Positions 7,075 through 12,725 of a stretch of 12,725 nt of DNA are shown piece by piece. Numbering within the stretch: the first letter of the stretch is position 1; every line of letters starts with the position of its first letter. This DNA comes from Nitrososphaerota archaeon. GTDB taxonomy: Archaea > Thermoproteota > Nitrososphaeria > Nitrososphaerales > Nitrososphaeraceae. The DNA is taken from assembly GCA_005877345.1 (NCBI GenBank), contig VBPR01000223.1, forward strand, positions 1 to 12,725, written 5' to 3'. Below the pieces are notes generated by a model. The model searched no databases. It saw nothing but the letters and a program-made list of their open reading frames with translations, and had not been told where the DNA came from. The position numbers and the translations under genes were made by a program.

Positions 7075-7089
7075 TTTAACTGTTTTATA
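7075..7089 (+). promoter_or_regulatory. TTTAACTGTTTTATA element before the phasin-like gene
   Basis: Exactly the same 15 bp occur at 78-92, and a 13/15 match occurs at 7726-7740 before the next gene. The element contains a TATA-like TTTTATA. Here it lies about 60-75 nt before the ATG at 7150, so a leader of around 35 nt would result. A shared promoter, or an operator joined to the TATA box, is inferred. Confidence 0.45.
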
Positions 7090-7149
7090 ATTAATTGTAC
7101 ATCGATAATATCTAAGTAATAAATAATATTTTGTGCAGCAAATAGGTAC

Positions 7150-7662
7150 ATGTCGTCAAATAGGGAAAAAAATAAAGAAATTAGGGATAACATCAACATC
7201 ACTCTAGACGAAACTAAATCTTCAGTACATAAGACAACAGATGAAGCAAAAAAGCAGGTTCCACAATTTACGAAGGCCGTTAACGAATATCAAGAACAAT
7301 CCATTCAAGCCACAAAAGATATTGCAGATAACTTTTTGGAATCGCAAAAAGAGGTTATCAATTCGGTTCAATCATTATGGGTCCCGTACATGGAAAACGT
7401 GCAAAATATGTACGGGTCGTATTGGGTGTCACCCAATAGGCTTACCGAAAACTATACAAGAGCAGTTAGCAACATTACCGATAGTACAATAGCCGCAACT
7501 AGAATAGCAAACAACTTCATGTTTGCCAGCATTGAGGCTTGGAAAACAACAATACAACACACAAGAGATAATGCATTAGAATTTTCACGGTTAAATGCAA
7601 ACCACGCAAAGACATTAGAAAACCTAGCAAAGGACAATTTAAGAGATTATGAAAGAAGATAA
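7150..7662 (+). CDS. phasin-like helical protein
   Basis: A 170-residue protein, almost all predicted helix, with a charged N-terminal third (KTTDEAKKQVPQF) and amphipathic heptad-like stretches around residues 40-75 and 105-165. A short central part rich in Trp, Tyr and Pro (SLWVPYMENV and SYWVSPNRL, 75-97) separates them. There is no signal peptide, membrane segment or cysteine. Composition and length recall phasins, which coat polyhydroxyalkanoate granules and are found in Nitrososphaera-type archaea with PHA synthase. This is a resemblance only, since no PHA enzyme gene is in the window. A general stress or coiled-coil scaffold protein is the alternative. TAGGT ends 2 nt before the ATG, so the Shine-Dalgarno sequence is weak at best. 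Confidence 0.65.
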   Translation: MSSNREKNKEIRDNINITLDETKSSVHKTTDEAKKQVPQFTKAVNEYQEQSIQATKDIADNFLESQKEVINSVQSLWVPYMENVQNMYGSYWVSPNRLTENYTRAVSNITDSTIAATRIANNFMFASIEAWKTTIQHTRDNALEFSRLNANHAKTLENLAKDNLRDYERR

Positions 7663-7725
7663 GCATTATCGCAACGTAGGTAAGAACTATTTAGGTACAA
7701 ATAATTTATTCATTTTTCTTATAAC

Positions 7726-7740
7726 TTAAACTGTTTTATT
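7726..7740 (+). promoter_or_regulatory. TTAAACTGTTTTATT element before the 7765 gene
   Basis: It differs from the 7075 copy at two positions only. TTTTATTA is centred about 27 nt before the ATG at 7765, exactly the TATA position for a leaderless transcript. This fixes the likely role of the element as a promoter and supports the ATG over the in-frame TTG at 7759. Confidence 0.5.
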
Positions 7741-7764
7741 ACTTATTGTCGTGGTTAATTGATA

Positions 7765-8085
7765 ATGGAGTTTAATCTTACAGCGAAAGACAAACATGCA
7801 CTTAAGTCGCTTTCAAGAGATCTGCGTGATATGTTCTCAATGAAAAAGGTGGAAGATCGATTGGAAAATCCCCCAGAATATACAAAAGTCTTTGATGCTA
7901 CATTCTTTAAATCTGTAGAGGGAAATTATCTCGCCGAGATGCTTAACTGGGTTGAAGACTTCAGGAAACGGATAGATGATGAGGAAAGTAACCAGTCAAA
8001 AGAGGAATTAGACTCAGAAACAAAGCAACTTATTCATGCCGGATGGATTACAGAACAAAACGAAAACGAACGACTAAAAACCTAG
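7765..8085 (+). CDS. hypothetical 106-residue charged protein
   Basis: A soluble protein of unknown family. The N-terminal half is helical and basic (LTAKDKHALKSLSRDLRDMF). A central NPPEYTKVFDATFFKS stretch follows, then an acidic-basic helix (LNWVEDFRKRIDDEESN) and a charged tail. There are no cysteines, signal peptide or membrane segments. It lies about 100 nt after the phasin-like gene and carries the same promoter element, which suggests a common regulation rather than a common mRNA. The ATG at 7765 is chosen because a TATA element lies 27 nt upstream. Confidence 0.65.
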   Translation: MEFNLTAKDKHALKSLSRDLRDMFSMKKVEDRLENPPEYTKVFDATFFKSVEGNYLAEMLNWVEDFRKRIDDEESNQSKEELDSETKQLIHAGWITEQNENERLKT

Positions 8086-8429
8086 AAAATTATTCCAATC
8101 GGTTACTAAAATCATTTTATATTTTATTGGCAATAATTAACGACGTTAGGACTTCAGACTATCATACATTCGCTGGCGGCATTATTTTATCGCTACGGTT
8201 CCAATCCCGCTGGTGTACTTTTTATATTTGGAAAATCTGGCCCTTATTAATTTGATTTGATTGAATGAACAAGACACAACCACTAATTATATCCAATATG
8301 GATATTTACCCTAATATCATGTGTGGCTAAGTCCATCGTTCGCTTGACTTTACGAATATCCATCCAAATCTTTAACTAACCAGTTATTATTAAATTAAAT
8401 TAAATCAGAAAAAAGTTGATTAAGGAATT
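8086..8429. other. intergenic stretch between convergent genes
   Basis: It contains a 7-bp inverted repeat, ATATCCA-ATA-TGGATAT (8289-8305), with a further ATATCCA half at about 8357. There is also a run of ATTAA repeats near 8390 and a T-run on the minus strand at 8410-8415, which is a likely U-rich terminator for the chaperonin gene. A GGTTCCAATCCCGC stretch at about 8199 recalls a tRNA T-arm but does not fold as one. No gene is seen. Confidence 0.4.
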
Positions 8430-10085
8430 TTAATAGTCTTCCATTCCAGCGCCTGGCATACCCGGTCCTGCACCACCCACTGTCCCCGGTTTTGGCATAT
8501 CTTTGGTTTTAGAAGCAGCAATTACGTTATCAATCCTTAGAATCATAGATGCAGTTTCAGTTGCAGCATTGATAACATTTTCCTTAACCATGAGTGGTTC
8601 GTATATATTTTTTGAGGTAACATCTGTTATCTTTGCATTTATGACGTCAATGCCGAACTTTGGCTTTTCTGTATTTGAAGTTTTCGATCGAAGTTGTACC
8701 TGAGTGTCAATTACATCCATTCCAGCATTTCTAGCCAATGTTATGGGTATTGATTCCAGAGCATCGGCAAATTTCTCTGCAGCCAGTTGTTCTCGTCCTG
8801 GTAACGTACCTGACCACTCTCTTATTTTCTGGGAAACTAGTGCCTCTGGAGCTCCGCCTCCTGGAACTACGTATGGATGTTCTACTACATCTTTTACACA
8901 CATCAGAGCATCGTGTACCGATCTTTCGGCCTCGTCTACCACCCTCTGAGATCCTCCACGTATAAGGATTGAAAGAGACTTTGGGTCCTTACAGCCTTCT
9001 ATAAATACCCATTTATCACCTTCTACCTTTCTTTCTTCAACCAGCTTTGAGTAACCAAAGTCGTCTGCCGACAGCTCATCAATGTTCGTTACTATCCTTG
9101 CGCCACTTGCCCTTGATAATTTAGGCATGTTACTTTCTTTTACTCTGCGTACTGCTAGAACGTTAGCCTTAGCAAGATAGTGCTGAGCGATATCATCAAT
9201 CATCAATGCCTTTTTGACATATAACCACATTTGCTCTTCTGGAAACAATCTTGTCAACCATTCTTTTTAGTATGTTGTTTTCTTCCTCCAGAAAGGATTT
9301 CATTTGATCTGGTGAACTGATATTAATTTTAGCATCGAATTCAGTTTTCTCTATCTCCAGTGGGGAATTTATCAATGCGATTTTAGCATCTTCGATCCGC
9401 TTGGGCATACCACCGTGAACAACTTCCTTATCTAGTATAACACCACCTATTAGAGAGGTGTCATTAATTGATCCCCCTGCTTTTTTCTCAACTTTAATAT
9501 TGTCAATATCTACTCTTAATTTATCTTCAATCCTATCGGCTGCAGCGAGAATGGCCCCTACAACGTTTGACAGATGCTCCGAATTTGCTGAAACCATCTT
9601 AGAGAACATGGACGTTTCTGCGATTTTCGTCAAAATATCCGTATCATCTGGACGTACCTTTGTTGCTATACTTCGTAAAATATCGTTTGCTTTTAACGAG
9701 CATTTCTTGTAACCATCAACTATAATGGTTGGGTGAACACCTCTATCAATAAGCTCTTCAGCCTTTTCTAACAGAGACCCTGCAACTACAACGGATGAAG
9801 TTGTACCATCACCAACCTCATTATCTATTGACTTTGAAGCCTCTACCATCATTTTAGCCGCGGGATGCTGAATATCAATGTTTTTTAATATAGTAGCACC
9901 GTCATGGTTACGTCTCCAAGAGTATCAACCAACATTTTATCCATTCCTCTTGGACCAAGACTTGAGCGTACTATTTCTGCAACAAGTTTCGCCGCTGTTA
10001 TATTGTTGTGTTGCGCGTTCTTTTCTTTTGTTTCTGTAGTACCTTCCTTTAAAACTACTATAGGGACTTGTTGTTCTGCCGACAT
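8430..10085 (-). pseudogene. ths: thermosome subunit (group II chaperonin), two 7-bp indels
   Basis: A full-length chaperonin gene (about 551 codons) in three reading pieces. Piece 1 (from ATG 10085) holds SSLGPRGMDKMLVDTLGDVT; then 7 bp of the expected ATITND region are missing at about 9903-9905, so the frame would end in MTVLLY. Piece 2 continues in the shifted frame as DGATILKNI and GDGTTSSVVVAGSLLEKAEEL and reaches CQKGIDD. There the 7-mer TCATCAA is duplicated in tandem (9193-9206), giving a TGA. Piece 3 returns to the original frame with IAQHYLAKANVLAVRRVK, ILIRGGSQRV and VVPGGGAPEALVS and ends with the Gly/Met-rich MPGAGMEDY tail. Group II chaperonins fold proteins by ATP-driven closure of a double ring. 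Apart from the indels the sequence is well preserved, pointing to recent inactivation. Archaea often have several subunit genes, so loss of one can be tolerated. AGGTGA five bases before ATG 10085 supports that start over GTG 10094. Confidence 0.9.
9193..9206. repeat. 7-bp tandem duplication inside the thermosome gene
   Basis: TCATCAATCATCAA is two perfect copies of one heptamer. Removing one copy rejoins CQKGID with DIAQHYLAKA, the expected chaperonin sequence, so it is an insertion relative to the family. Confidence 0.9.
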
Positions 10086-10123
10086 ACAATTCACCTATGT
10101 TACTAACATAAAGCGAGTAACGA

Positions 10124-10131
10124 TATTTATA
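10124..10131 (-). promoter_or_regulatory. TATA box of the thermosome gene
   Basis: On the minus strand AAAAAATATAAATATCG contains TATAAATA, with an A-rich upstream flank as in a BRE. It lies about 42 nt before ATG 10085, so transcription near 10102 would leave a leader carrying the AGGTGA ribosome-binding site. This is a strong promoter of classic form, still intact although the gene is broken. Confidence 0.6.
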
Positions 10132-10228
10132 TTTTTTCTAAGTTCTTGAGACAACCTAATTGAGTGCAAGCATCAGTCAATAGAGGAGGAGGAACAGTCA
10201 TCTCCTTGATAACCAACGAGGTCATTCT

Positions 10229-10266
10229 AGGCCTATAAGAGATTTATAGGCCTATAAGAGATTTAT
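10229..10266. repeat. two perfect 19-bp direct repeats with palindromic core
   Basis: AGGCCTATAAGAGATTTAT occurs twice without spacing. The junction makes ATAGGCCTAT (10246-10255), a perfect 10-bp palindrome. TTTATAAAA follows at its right end and could act as a plus-strand TATA box. The repeat lies about 100 bp upstream of the thermosome TATA box. It may be a regulator site or the start of a short plus-strand transcript. Confidence 0.6.
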
Positions 10267-10427
10267 AAAATTTTTGTGCCAGTACGTTACACTGCGTTTT
10301 TCTTAGAGGACTAAACTATATTCTTAGCTTTTGAATTTAGAAACTTATTTGACGAATGAAGAATTCGTGGATCAAATTATGGATAAAGTACATGCTCTAT
10401 GCTCTATAAAGAAACATAAATGAATTT

Positions 10428-10652
10428 TCAAGGCTTTCTGACTTTCCCTAAGTCTTCAATTTTTACAGCGAATTTATTATGGCATTTTGGACAAATAAAA
10501 AATAATGTTGCAAAGTAGCCGGTAGCATAATGCTCTAGATCGATTACTGACGCAGACATAGGGGCTTGATTATTGCAATACATGCATGGGAAAATCATCG
10601 ATTTGATACGTTCGATAATTTCCTGTTTTGGCCTGGAAAGGTCACCACTCAT
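10428..10652 (-). CDS. small zinc-ribbon protein
   Basis: A 74-residue protein with cysteine pairs FPCMYC (Cys23, Cys26) and ICPKC (Cys54, Cys57), a C-x2-C-x27-C-x2-C zinc ribbon. Between the pairs lies a hydrophobic stretch (YATGYFATLFFI) that would form the ribbon's beta strands. A basic helix precedes the first pair. The function is not known; nucleic-acid or protein binding is possible. ATG 10652 is preferred over the TTG two codons upstream. TTTATAAAA at about 10684-10692 is a likely TATA box. It lies 75 nt downstream of the receiver-domain gene on the same strand. Confidence 0.65.
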   Translation of the reverse strand: MSGDLSRPKQEIIERIKSMIFPCMYCNNQAPMSASVIDLEHYATGYFATLFFICPKCHNKFAVKIEDLGKVRKP

Positions 10653-10727
10653 TTCCAAACGGCAATTTTCTATAATTTAGAATTTTATAAATTTTTCGGA
10701 ATTGTATGGAATCAATTCATCCTAGTT

Positions 10728-11123
10728 TTATTTATTCACCAAGTTTAAAATTGAATGCTCAATTTCCATTAGTTTTACGGGTTTTAGCAGTACATCAACT
10801 TTCTTATCGCGCAATTTAGGATTCTTTTGTATTTCCTCAGGTTGACTGTAATCAGCAGTAATGAATAGGATCGGTGCTGACGGATATATATCCAAGATTT
10901 CGGTCGCTACTTCCGTTCCAGTTTTATTCCCTGGTAACTTGGAGTTTATTAGATAGATGTCTGGCGAGTGTCTTTCAAGATCCGTCTGAATATTATTTCC
11001 TTTTGTATAGCGAGCAATAACGTGGTAACCCCTCTTAGACAAGTAATCGCTATAAAGGGTCAGTATATCTTCATCATCTTCAACTATCATGATTTTAAGG
11101 CTTTTTTCTAATCTCTTTTCCAT
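10728..11123 (-). CDS. stand-alone receiver (REC) protein with Asp-to-Asn phosphosite
   Basis: A 131-residue single REC domain with no output domain. Seen: KIMIVEDDED (10-19) with the acidic pair Asp16-Asp17, the conserved Thr89 in LFITADYS and the conserved Lys114 in LLKPVK. The strand that normally ends in the phosphoacceptor reads PDIYLINSKLPGN, so the expected Asp is Asn60. Family knowledge says the domain cannot be phosphorylated at that site in the usual way, so it may act as a phosphorylation-independent pseudo-receiver or by binding partners. All other landmarks are intact, so this is not general decay. A 15-bp palindrome overlaps the likely TATA region at 11148-11162, leaving a very short leader before ATG 11123. 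No histidine kinase gene is next to it. Confidence 0.9.
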   Translation of the reverse strand: MEKRLEKSLKIMIVEDDEDILTLYSDYLSKRGYHVIARYTKGNNIQTDLERHSPDIYLINSKLPGNKTGTEVATEILDIYPSAPILFITADYSQPEEIQKNPKLRDKKVDVLLKPVKLMEIEHSILNLVNK

Positions 11124-11147
11124 GGTAATCTCACACTCCGTTTAGCG

Positions 11148-11162
11148 TATGTATTATACATA
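11148..11162 (-). promoter_or_regulatory. palindromic operator/TATA region of the REC gene
   Basis: TATGTAT-A-ATACATA is a perfect inverted repeat with 7-bp arms and one central base. It includes a TATA-like TATAATA and is centred about 32 nt before ATG 11123. A dimeric regulator binding here would block TBP, so repression, perhaps autogenous, is a reasonable inference. Confidence 0.45.
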
Positions 11163-11500
11163 TACAACAAATTATATACGGATTTAATTTAGATTAATCC
11201 TCTTACGGTTTAAAATTATTTTATATTTTATTGACAAATGTCTAGCGCGCGTATTGAAATCCATCAAAGCTTCGCCGATGGGACTATTTTCGTCCGTTAT
11301 CTCGTACGGCTCTAGTCCCCTCGGTTAATGTTTTAAGATTCCCTCCTACCCTTCCCAGAGTTTTAGATTTAAAATTATTTGTGTCTGTCTTATGATATCA
11401 TATCTGACACGTGTTCACTACAATAAATCTCTACCAAATGGAAAGCGGATAGACTTTAACACCTTCTAACTCTTTTTAACTTTGTTGCAAACAGAATTGT
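11163..11500. other. intergenic stretch between divergent genes, with hairpin
   Basis: It contains an island of higher GC content at 11240-11330 inside very AT-rich DNA. Its main feature is a long hairpin at 11275-11324, listed separately. A 25-codon ATG frame at 11238-11315 overlaps that hairpin and is probably chance. No tRNA pattern fits. Confidence 0.4.
11275..11324. ncRNA. candidate structured RNA or DNA hairpin
   Basis: CCGATGGGACTA (11275-11286) pairs with TAGTCCCCTCGG (11313-11324): 11 of 12 positions match, and the innermost 7 pairs are perfect. Inside the loop CCGT (11294-11297) pairs with ACGG (11306-11309), giving a stem-internal loop-stem form. The strand is not known. A TTTATATTTTA stretch about 50 bp to the left could be a plus-strand TATA box. 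No known RNA family is recognised. Confidence 0.4.
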
Positions 11501-11743
11501 ATGGGAGTACAAAGTGACAAAACTAAATTAGATAATTCAACGTACGACATTTTAGTCGCATTAGGTATCGAAGCCAATTTTCTTCACTCAACTGTGGACA
11601 CGTATATCAGTGATGCCCGGAAAGAAAATAGAGACAAACTTGTCGAAGTTTGGAATATAATTAAGCAGGATAAAGAGAAGCACTTGCAAATGTTGAAGGA
11701 CTGTCTCGAGACCGAAGTGAAAGAAGGCGAGTTAAAGCAGTAA
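11501..11743 (+). CDS. small charged helical protein
   Basis: An 80-residue protein, strongly charged and predicted to be two or three helices: TYDILVALGIEANFLHSTVD (14-33), then a helix to about residue 52, and IIKQDKEKHLQMLKDCLETE. The pattern of Glu and His (Glu24, His29, His61) on long helices loosely recalls half of a ferritin-like or rubrerythrin four-helix bundle, but too little is conserved to claim it. No signal peptide or membrane segment is present. It stands alone between a gene-poor stretch and a decayed minus-strand gene. The ATG has no Shine-Dalgarno sequence, so the mRNA may be leaderless. Confidence 0.6.
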   Translation: MGVQSDKTKLDNSTYDILVALGIEANFLHSTVDTYISDARKENRDKLVEVWNIIKQDKEKHLQMLKDCLETEVKEGELKQ

Positions 11744-11769
11744 TTTCGTCTACTATTATTTTTTGGTAT

Positions 11770-11948
11770 TCAATCTTTTACTTCTGCCTTTCCATTCTTA
11801 TCGAACACTGTAACAGGTTGCCTGACCATACTTTCAATTATTTTTTTAATTCCCTGTTCTGGATCTACTAATGTGTCAAATTTCTCTTGTTTTGAGCACT
11901 TTCTAAATCAAAACGATTTTCAATGACATGATAGAGCTCACTATGAAT
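11770..11948 (-). pseudogene. remnant of a small gene, one-base frameshift
   Basis: Two overlapping minus-strand frames join into one coding-like sequence. The upstream frame reads IHSELYHVIENRFDLESAQ. At an A4 run (T4 on the plus strand, 11890-11893) one added A moves it into the second frame, KQEKFDTLVDPEQG, then IIESMVRQPVTVFDKNGK and a TGA at 11770-11772. The combined piece is about 60 residues with normal codon style and amphipathic character. No start codon exists in the first frame after its TAG stop at 11949-11951, so the 5' end is lost or decayed as well. The family is not recognised. The gene converges with the one at 11501. Confidence 0.4.
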
Positions 11949-11951
11949 CTA

Positions 11952-12297
11952 AGCTAATAGGTTGTAGCTTTAGCGAGTTTTTTATTTGTATATATTAAAT
12001 CTATACCAAGTAAAGAGGCTAAAATTATGCAGGTGTTAACGTTGATTGAAGGCAAAGATTAGTATGAAGTGGCAGACTCGTGTTTGGATTTTCCGCTTTT
12101 GTTATAATTTTTAACCGTCTTTTACAAATATCTTATGTATCTGGCTAGAGGTGGAAATAATGATATAAAGTAATGCCGTGAATACCACCATAGTCTGGCA
12201 CTTGAGGTTCTAGTTTTATTTTAATTCAGAATCTCTGGGTGTGCCTAACTTTCATTGATGCCAGTCGGCAGTAATTTGACAAATCTTCTATTTTTAA
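11952..12297. other. gene-poor stretch
   Basis: No supported gene. At 12031-12044 there is CAGGTGTTAACGTT, identical over 14 bp to part of the 66-bp repeat at 3428-3730, followed by unrelated sequence. Short frames here are interrupted after 10-20 codons. Confidence 0.4.
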
Positions 12298-12317
12298 GAA
12301 GAATAAACTTATTCTTC
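12298..12317. terminator. inverted repeat overlapping the microprotein stop codon
   Basis: GAAGAATAA and TTATTCTTC form perfect 9-bp arms around AC. The right arm includes the TAA stop of the gene at 12309-12407, so in its mRNA the hairpin closes over the stop codon. No T-run follows on the minus strand, so a terminator role is uncertain. Confidence 0.3.
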
Positions 12318-12407
12318 ATGTTCAGTTTTATTATGTTCGTGTAATTCCTTGTCAGTTTTGAAGGATGCGCCACAATCACATGTAAACAGGCTATGCTCTT
12401 CAGACAT
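12309..12407 (-). CDS. 32-residue C2H2 zinc-finger microprotein
   Basis: An ATG frame of 32 codons encoding essentially one zinc finger: FTCDCGASFKTDKELHEHNK followed by TEHEE. Cys10, Cys12, the central Phe16, Leu22 and the His pair (His23 or His25 with His30) follow the C2H2 pattern, with a shortened first C-x-C spacing. Single-finger proteins of this size are common in Thaumarchaeota and in haloarchaea; roles include RNA or DNA binding and regulation, but none can be assigned here. The gene stands alone. A 9-bp inverted repeat overlaps its stop codon. Unlike the longer finger gene at 3949-4313 it is intact. Confidence 0.65.
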   Translation of the reverse strand: MSEEHSLFTCDCGASFKTDKELHEHNKTEHEE

Positions 12408-12531
12408 TGTGATTCTAAATAATCTTACTCAACATACTTATTAACAATTAAAATAAGCTGATATATTCAAGTTTTTCATCTTAAAAAAAGCTCACCTTCT
12501 CGATCTAAATAGATGAATCTCATCAACTGGA

Positions 12532-12690
12532 ATGCCCGAGGGATTACGACAATATCCTGTGTGTAATAAGGGTCGTATGAAGCCGCTTCCACTGGTTGGA
12601 GAACTTTCACGTGAAGATAATAATGAATGAAGATTGACAGAACATGTATGTGATAATGAAGAATGTAAACACATAGAAGCAAGTAAATGA
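12532..12690 (+). pseudogene. zinc-ribbon microprotein with internal TGA
   Basis: From ATG 12532 the frame reads MPEGLRQYPVCNKGRMKPLP and LVGELSREDNNE, then a TGA at 12628-12630. It continues in the same frame as RLTEHVCDNEECKHIEASK to a second TGA at 12688-12690. The whole looks like a 52-residue zinc-binding protein. The first cysteine pair is half lost (YPVC, where CPVC would need one base change), and the second is CDNEEC. A stop plus a lost ligand suggest decay. Read only to the first TGA it would be a 32-residue protein with one cysteine. Sec or suppression at the TGA is not expected in this group. Confidence 0.5.
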
Positions 12691-12725
12691 ATGAATAATG
12701 ATAGCAGAATATCTAGTTAAACTGA

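Noticed and set aside
8190..8222. tRNA T-arm-like GGTTCCAATCCCGC
   Set aside because: The flanking bases do not form a T stem, position 57 is a pyrimidine, and no acceptor or anticodon stem can be drawn with GGACTTCAGACT upstream.
8503..8965. Plus-strand frames opposite the thermosome gene
   Set aside because: The minus strand carries unmistakable chaperonin sequence throughout this interval.
9190..9910. Programmed frameshifting in the thermosome gene
   Set aside because: A 7-bp deletion and a 7-bp tandem duplication are mutations, not slippery sites; no slippery heptamer with a following structure is seen, and ribosomal shifting is not known for this family.
11238..11315. 25-codon ATG frame in the GC-rich island
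   Set aside because: It overlaps the strong hairpin, is very short, and its TATA-like sequence is too close to the ATG.
12628..12630. Selenocysteine at the in-frame TGA
   Set aside because: Sec synthesis is not expected in Thaumarchaeota, no SECIS-like hairpin is evident, and the residue position is not a ligand or catalytic site.
12476..12682. Minus-strand frames of 60-68 codons at the right end
   Set aside because: They are shadows of the plus-strand zinc-ribbon remnant, which has the better coding character.

Overview
The window looks like an AT-rich chromosomal segment of an ammonia-oxidising archaeon (Nitrososphaeria/Thaumarchaeota, most like Nitrososphaera or Nitrosocosmicus). The basis is a group II chaperonin (thermosome) gene, archaeal TATA-type promoters set about 25-28 nt before start codons, many tiny zinc-ribbon and C2H2 zinc-finger proteins, N-glycosylation-rich secreted proteins, a single-domain receiver protein and long gene-poor gaps. 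The assignment comes from protein style and was not confirmed by any search.

Left part (1-3200): after a gene-poor stretch with a frame-broken zinc-ribbon remnant come three co-directional genes: a DUF2334 polysaccharide-deacetylase-like protein, a GNAT acetyltransferase and a membrane GT2 glycosyltransferase of the HpnB-like type. Together they suggest synthesis or modification of a glycan or glycolipid. Next (3290-3880) is a secreted protein made of near-identical 66-bp repeats full of N-glycosylation sequons.

Middle (3950-8100): a C2H2 zinc-finger gene broken by a one-base frameshift, NAD synthetase (nadE), a small zinc-ribbon protein and a secreted protein of unknown function, all on the minus strand. 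A gene-poor stretch follows with a possible 45-residue CxxC protein. Then come two plus-strand genes: a phasin-like helical protein and an unknown 106-residue protein. Both are preceded by the same 15-bp TTWAACTGTTTTATW element, which also occurs near the left end.

Right part (8430-12725): a full-length thermosome gene carrying a 7-bp deletion and a 7-bp tandem duplication, so that its middle is out of frame; a zinc-ribbon protein; a receiver-domain protein whose phosphoacceptor Asp is replaced by Asn; a strong hairpin element; a small helical protein; and, near the end, a 32-residue C2H2 microprotein and decayed remnants of two other small genes.

The most striking overall property is the number of small genes that are readable except for one indel or stop. 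Four of the indels are one-base losses in A/T homopolymers, so either real decay or consensus sequencing error must be considered. I see no CRISPR array, rRNA, convincing tRNA or insertion sequence.
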